From Candidatus Hydrogenedentota bacterium (GTDB lineage: Bacteria; Hydrogenedentota; Hydrogenedentia; Hydrogenedentiales; CAITNO01): 7,880 bases of DNA. The position numbers and the translations under genes are program-made. The stretch's first letter is position 1; every line of letters begins with the position of its first letter. Shown here piece after piece: positions 5,344 to 7,880 of the stretch. The notes below the pieces were generated by a model. That model made no database searches, was not told the DNA's origin, and saw only the letters and a program-made list of their open reading frames with translations. The stretch is taken from NCBI GenBank assembly GCA_903922535.1, contig CAIXUF010001143.1, positions 1 to 7,880 of the forward strand, in the 5' to 3' direction.

Positions 5344-7581
5344 ATGAGAAAGGCCCCTGTTCATGCCTTGCTGCTTGCAGCGGTGCTGCTGCCTGCCTTG
5401 GCGGCCCGCGCCGAGGAACCCATGGCGACCGGGCCCGGGGAATGCATTCTCTTCGCAAACCCTTTCTATCACAACGTGGACTGCATGCCGGAAGAGAACC
5501 TGTTCCTCATGGTCAATCAGGGCGGCATTCGCGCCTTTGACATCCACTCCGGCGCGCAGCGCTGGCACCATCCGCAAGGCGCCAATGTGGAGTGGGGCGG
5601 GAAGCGCATCGCGGGGTATTCAAACACCTACCTGTTCCTGCTCGATAAGGCCACCGGCCGCGAACTCTGGCGGTGCCGGGAAGACCGGTTTGGACGCACC
5701 GACAGTATGCTGCTTTCCCCTGACGGGAGTTGCATCCTGGCGTGTTTCGACTCGGACCCGGGTAGAATGTCCTCGCGCCTGACCACGGTGCTTTACGATG
5801 TGGAAAGCCGAAGGCAACTCGTTTTCGGGAACATGAAAAACGCCTTTCCCGTGGCCTTCTTGCCGGACGGGAAAACGGCTTTGTTCTTCCGGATGGTGGT
5901 ACCGACGGGGACGACTTCCATGGAACAGTGGCAGGATTGGCCCAAGGAGTTCCTGTTCGTGGACTTGGACAGCGGCAGGACTTCGGAAGCACATGCGATT
6001 CTGGAAGACCACTCCAGTCCACGGGGCACATTGTCGTCGTCGGGCCTCTTTGCCATGGTCAGCCCGCACAAGGACGGTCCCGCCGGACTCAGGATTTTCG
6101 ACACAAAGACGGGCTCCCCCGTGCGCGACCTGGGCGACATTCCAGAGCCATTTCGCGCACCAGTCTGGTCGGCCGACGAGAAGTGCCTCTACTTCGTTAC
6201 CGTCGACCGGCAGAAAGCCTGTGTGCTCGATGCGCAGACCGGCGCGATCCAGCAGACCCTGTCCAGGCCCGGACACACGCTTTTCAGCGTCCGCATTCAG
6301 CGGCCCGCGGAAGGCGCGGACATGATCCTTTCGCAGGATGAAGACCGCAACTTCTGGTTCTGGCCGCCGGTGCCCGACGCCACGCCGACCAGGGTGTTTG
6401 ACGGGCGGAGAGTCGCTCCGGACAACGTCGCGCTGGAGTTTCAAGACGGCGGGTACTTGTCGGCGTACAACCAGGTGTCCAGAAATACCGCCCTGTCGGT
6501 GTACCGGTTGGAAGGCATGGAACAAGCCGGAGAATGGCTACTGCCGGCACGCAACCGCTTTGGGGGGGGGCTCTTCAATCGGACCCTGACGCACTGTGTC
6601 ACCAGAGACTTTGGCGAGGGCGGCGGGCGCCAAACGAACCAATTCGAGGTGTATGCCAGGGACACGGCCACGCCGCTATTCTCCGGCCAGGGTGATCCGC
6701 TTGCGCTGTCGCCGGACGGACGTTATCTGGTGATCCAGACGGATGGGCGGCGGGCCGTGCTCCAGGATTTGCGGGAGACGCGGACGGTTCAGGTCTTTGA
6801 CGCAAAAGTGGACTGGGACACCACGGCCTATGCGGCATTTTCCGATGACGGGCGCCGGGTGGCGGTGAACATCTGGCCCGCATTGGAAGTGGTGGATCTG
6901 GCGGAAGACTTTTCCCGGCGCGGCATGGCGCCTGAAGAGGGGCGAACGGGCATTGACTGCTCGCAGAATTTCTGGAGAGGGAGTGACGGCGGCCGCATCC
7001 GATTTTCCCCTGACGGGACGCTGCTGCTGAGCGGCGGCTATGGGCGCGCCCGGTTGCACGACGCCGGCACGGGCAGGCTCCTGCACACCTTTGTGGAGCC
7101 GGGCCAGTATTACGAAACCCAGCCATACACTGGGGGAAGCTTTCTGAAATCACTTGAACAGAGCGCCCGAGACTGGGCCGGTCTGGTTACGGATCGGTAC
7201 AAGCGCAGCGGCCTGATCTACGTCGCGTTCAGCGGCTCCGGCAGCCGTGCCGTGACTTATGCCGCGGGCAAGATGATCCGCGTCTGGGACTGCTGTTCCG
7301 GAGAGCTGATCAATACCATAGATACCGGGATGCCTGAGAAACGAAACGGAAACTGGTACATCAACAATCATATTCTGCTCAGCGGCGACGGTGGGTATGC
7401 ACTTGCCATGAACCGCGACAACTTCGCGCCCGCTTCGCTCTGGTCGCTGGCGGACGGGGAGCTTGTGCGTCGGTACCGGTTTTCGGGCGATGCGTCCCGC
7501 AGGATCGCCCTTTCCGATGACGCCAAGTCGGTGTATGTCCTGGACAAAGGCGAGTTGGAGCGATGGGCGGGCCGGAATTAG
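5344..7581 (+). CDS. Exported PQQ/WD40-like beta-propeller protein, second of the tandem pair
   Basis: A 745-residue paralogue of the preceding protein, alignable from signal peptide to C-terminus and by eye roughly 60% identical near the end. The signal peptide is MRKAPVHALLLAAVLLPALA plus ARA, with cleavage after residue 23. Blades match one for one: GGIRAFDIHSGAQRWH (60-75), LFLLDKATGRELW (97-109), IFDTKTGSPVRDL (251-263), VLDAQTGAI (294-302), LALSPDGRYLVI (453-464), RFSPDGTLLLSGG (553-565), MIRVWDCCSGELI (644-656) and the final LSDDAKSVYVLD (723-734). The helical insert is FLKSLEQSARDWAGLVTDR (600-618). The start at 5344 is favoured by GAGGGAGG ending six bases upstream; the ATGs at 5320 and 5338 overlap the previous gene or the ribosome binding site. 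The 13-base gap implies co-transcription. A run of nine G at 6562-6570 encodes GGG at 407-409 and could slip. No enzyme function can be assigned. Confidence 0.92.
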   Translation: MRKAPVHALLLAAVLLPALAARAEEPMATGPGECILFANPFYHNVDCMPEENLFLMVNQGGIRAFDIHSGAQRWHHPQGANVEWGGKRIAGYSNTYLFLLDKATGRELWRCREDRFGRTDSMLLSPDGSCILACFDSDPGRMSSRLTTVLYDVESRRQLVFGNMKNAFPVAFLPDGKTALFFRMVVPTGTTSMEQWQDWPKEFLFVDLDSGRTSEAHAILEDHSSPRGTLSSSGLFAMVSPHKDGPAGLRIFDTKTGSPVRDLGDIPEPFRAPVWSADEKCLYFVTVDRQKACVLDAQTGAIQQTLSRPGHTLFSVRIQRPAEGADMILSQDEDRNFWFWPPVPDATPTRVFDGRRVAPDNVALEFQDGGYLSAYNQVSRNTALSVYRLEGMEQAGEWLLPARNRFGGGLFNRTLTHCVTRDFGEGGGRQTNQFEVYARDTATPLFSGQGDPLALSPDGRYLVIQTDGRRAVLQDLRETRTVQVFDAKVDWDTTAYAAFSDDGRRVAVNIWPALEVVDLAEDFSRRGMAPEEGRTGIDCSQNFWRGSDGGRIRFSPDGTLLLSGGYGRARLHDAGTGRLLHTFVEPGQYYETQPYTGGSFLKSLEQSARDWAGLVTDRYKRSGLIYVAFSGSGSRAVTYAAGKMIRVWDCCSGELINTIDTGMPEKRNGNWYINNHILLSGDGGYALAMNRDNFAPASLWSLADGELVRRYRFSGDASRRIALSDDAKSVYVLDKGELERWAGRN
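6562..6570 (+). repeat. Homopolymer of nine G inside the second propeller gene
   Basis: Nine consecutive G encode Gly-Gly-Gly at residues 407-409, just before the conserved LFNRT motif. In the first paralogue the same place reads EGD, encoded without any G run. Gain or loss of one G would shift the frame about 55% of the way through the protein. It may be a slippage-prone phase-variation tract, or simply a chance run. Confidence 0.6.
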
Positions 7582-7697
7582 TCGAACAGCGGGCAGGGTA
7601 TGTGGCGGGTTTCGTTTGCGGCGTGACAGGCCCAATGTTTCACAGGGAGTGACGTGAAAACTTTGGCAGGATCGGCGGGCGTGGGTATATACACATA

Positions 7698-7720
7698 GGC
7701 GTGTTGGGCTGAAACACGCC
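7698..7720 (+). terminator. Possible terminator hairpin after the propeller pair
   Basis: GGCGTGTT at 7698-7705 and AACACGCC at 7713-7720 form a perfect 8-bp stem around a 7-base loop, 117 bases past the stop of the second propeller gene. The bases after it (GGGAGTTTCT) are not a good T-tract. It may therefore act as a weak or Rho-assisted terminator, or as an RNA-stabilising hairpin. A smaller inverted repeat, TTTCAC/GTGAAA, precedes it at 7638-7659. Confidence 0.4.
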
Positions 7721-7750
7721 GGGAGTTTCTGCCTTGTTCCGTCCATCCTG

Positions 7751-7780
7751 TTGATCCACATTTCGACGTTTTTCTACTAT
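7751..7780 (+). promoter_or_regulatory. Candidate promoter for the third exported-protein gene
   Basis: TTGATC at 7751-7756 and TACTAT at 7775-7780 are separated by 18 bases, each matching the sigma-70-type consensus at four of six positions. An overlapping TATATT (five of six) starts three bases later but with a 21-base spacer. Transcription would begin near 7787, about 40 bases before the ATG at 7828. The surrounding sequence is AT-rich compared with the genes. Confidence 0.4.
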
Positions 7781-7827
7781 ATTGGACTGCGGCAAGAAGG
7801 TGAAGGACAACCACTGGGAGAGGTGTA

Positions 7828-7880
7828 ATGATTGGGTCGTTTGCGAAGCCGGTCTTTCTGGGGATGCTATGCTGTGCCCT
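7828..7880 (+). CDS. Start of a probably exported protein (partial, runs off the right edge)
   Basis: Seventeen codons are visible: M-I-G-S-F-A-K-P followed by the hydrophobic stretch VFLGMLCCA. A GGAGAGG ribosome binding site lies about four bases before the ATG. A single Lys followed by a hydrophobic core suggests a signal peptide. The two Cys could belong to a lipoprotein box or simply to the hydrophobic core; too little is present to decide. Its place after two exported propeller genes suggests a related or partner protein, possibly a third paralogue. The 246-base gap with its own promoter suggests separate transcription. Confidence 0.6.
   Translation, partial: MIGSFAKPVFLGMLCCA

Overview
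This is a GC-rich (roughly 60%) bacterial chromosomal segment. A bacterial V/A-type ATPase operon sits beside secreted beta-propeller proteins and a small GspF-like membrane protein. That combination, with Shine-Dalgarno starts throughout, would suit a planctomycete, lentisphaeran, verrucomicrobial or Hydrogenedentes-type lineage. This is inference from gene content; no rRNA or marker gene is present.

Left part (1-1609, minus strand): the first two genes of a V-type ATPase operon. A short coiled-coil peripheral stalk subunit (G/H/NtpF-like, 1214-1609) overlaps by ATGA the start of the large membrane subunit I (NtpI), which runs off the left edge. The 417 bases upstream (1610-2026) hold no convincing gene. 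They do hold a candidate minus-strand promoter with a perfect TATAAT, flanked by two copies of an 11-bp palindrome arranged as a 13-bp inverted repeat, plus a separate 12-bp palindrome.

Middle (2027-3038): an orphan three-helix membrane protein with a GspF-like motif (minus, 2027-2425), preceded by a -10 element and a strong ribosome binding site. Upstream of it lies an AT-richer stretch with a 54-codon minus-strand reading frame closed by a convincing intrinsic terminator. A weaker 33-codon frame overlaps its start. Between these and the first propeller gene are short hairpins and an extended -10 promoter.

Right part (3039-7880, plus strand): two tandem, clearly paralogous genes (763 and 745 aa) 13 bases apart. 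Each encodes a signal peptide followed by a large PQQ/WD40-like beta-propeller protein. A 246-base gap with its own candidate promoter then leads to the first 17 codons of another probably exported protein. The propeller pair looks like a co-transcribed set of exported or periplasmic proteins. No catalytic residues are recognisable, so a binding or scaffolding role is the most that can be inferred. No CRISPR array, tRNA, rRNA, transposase or phage gene was seen.
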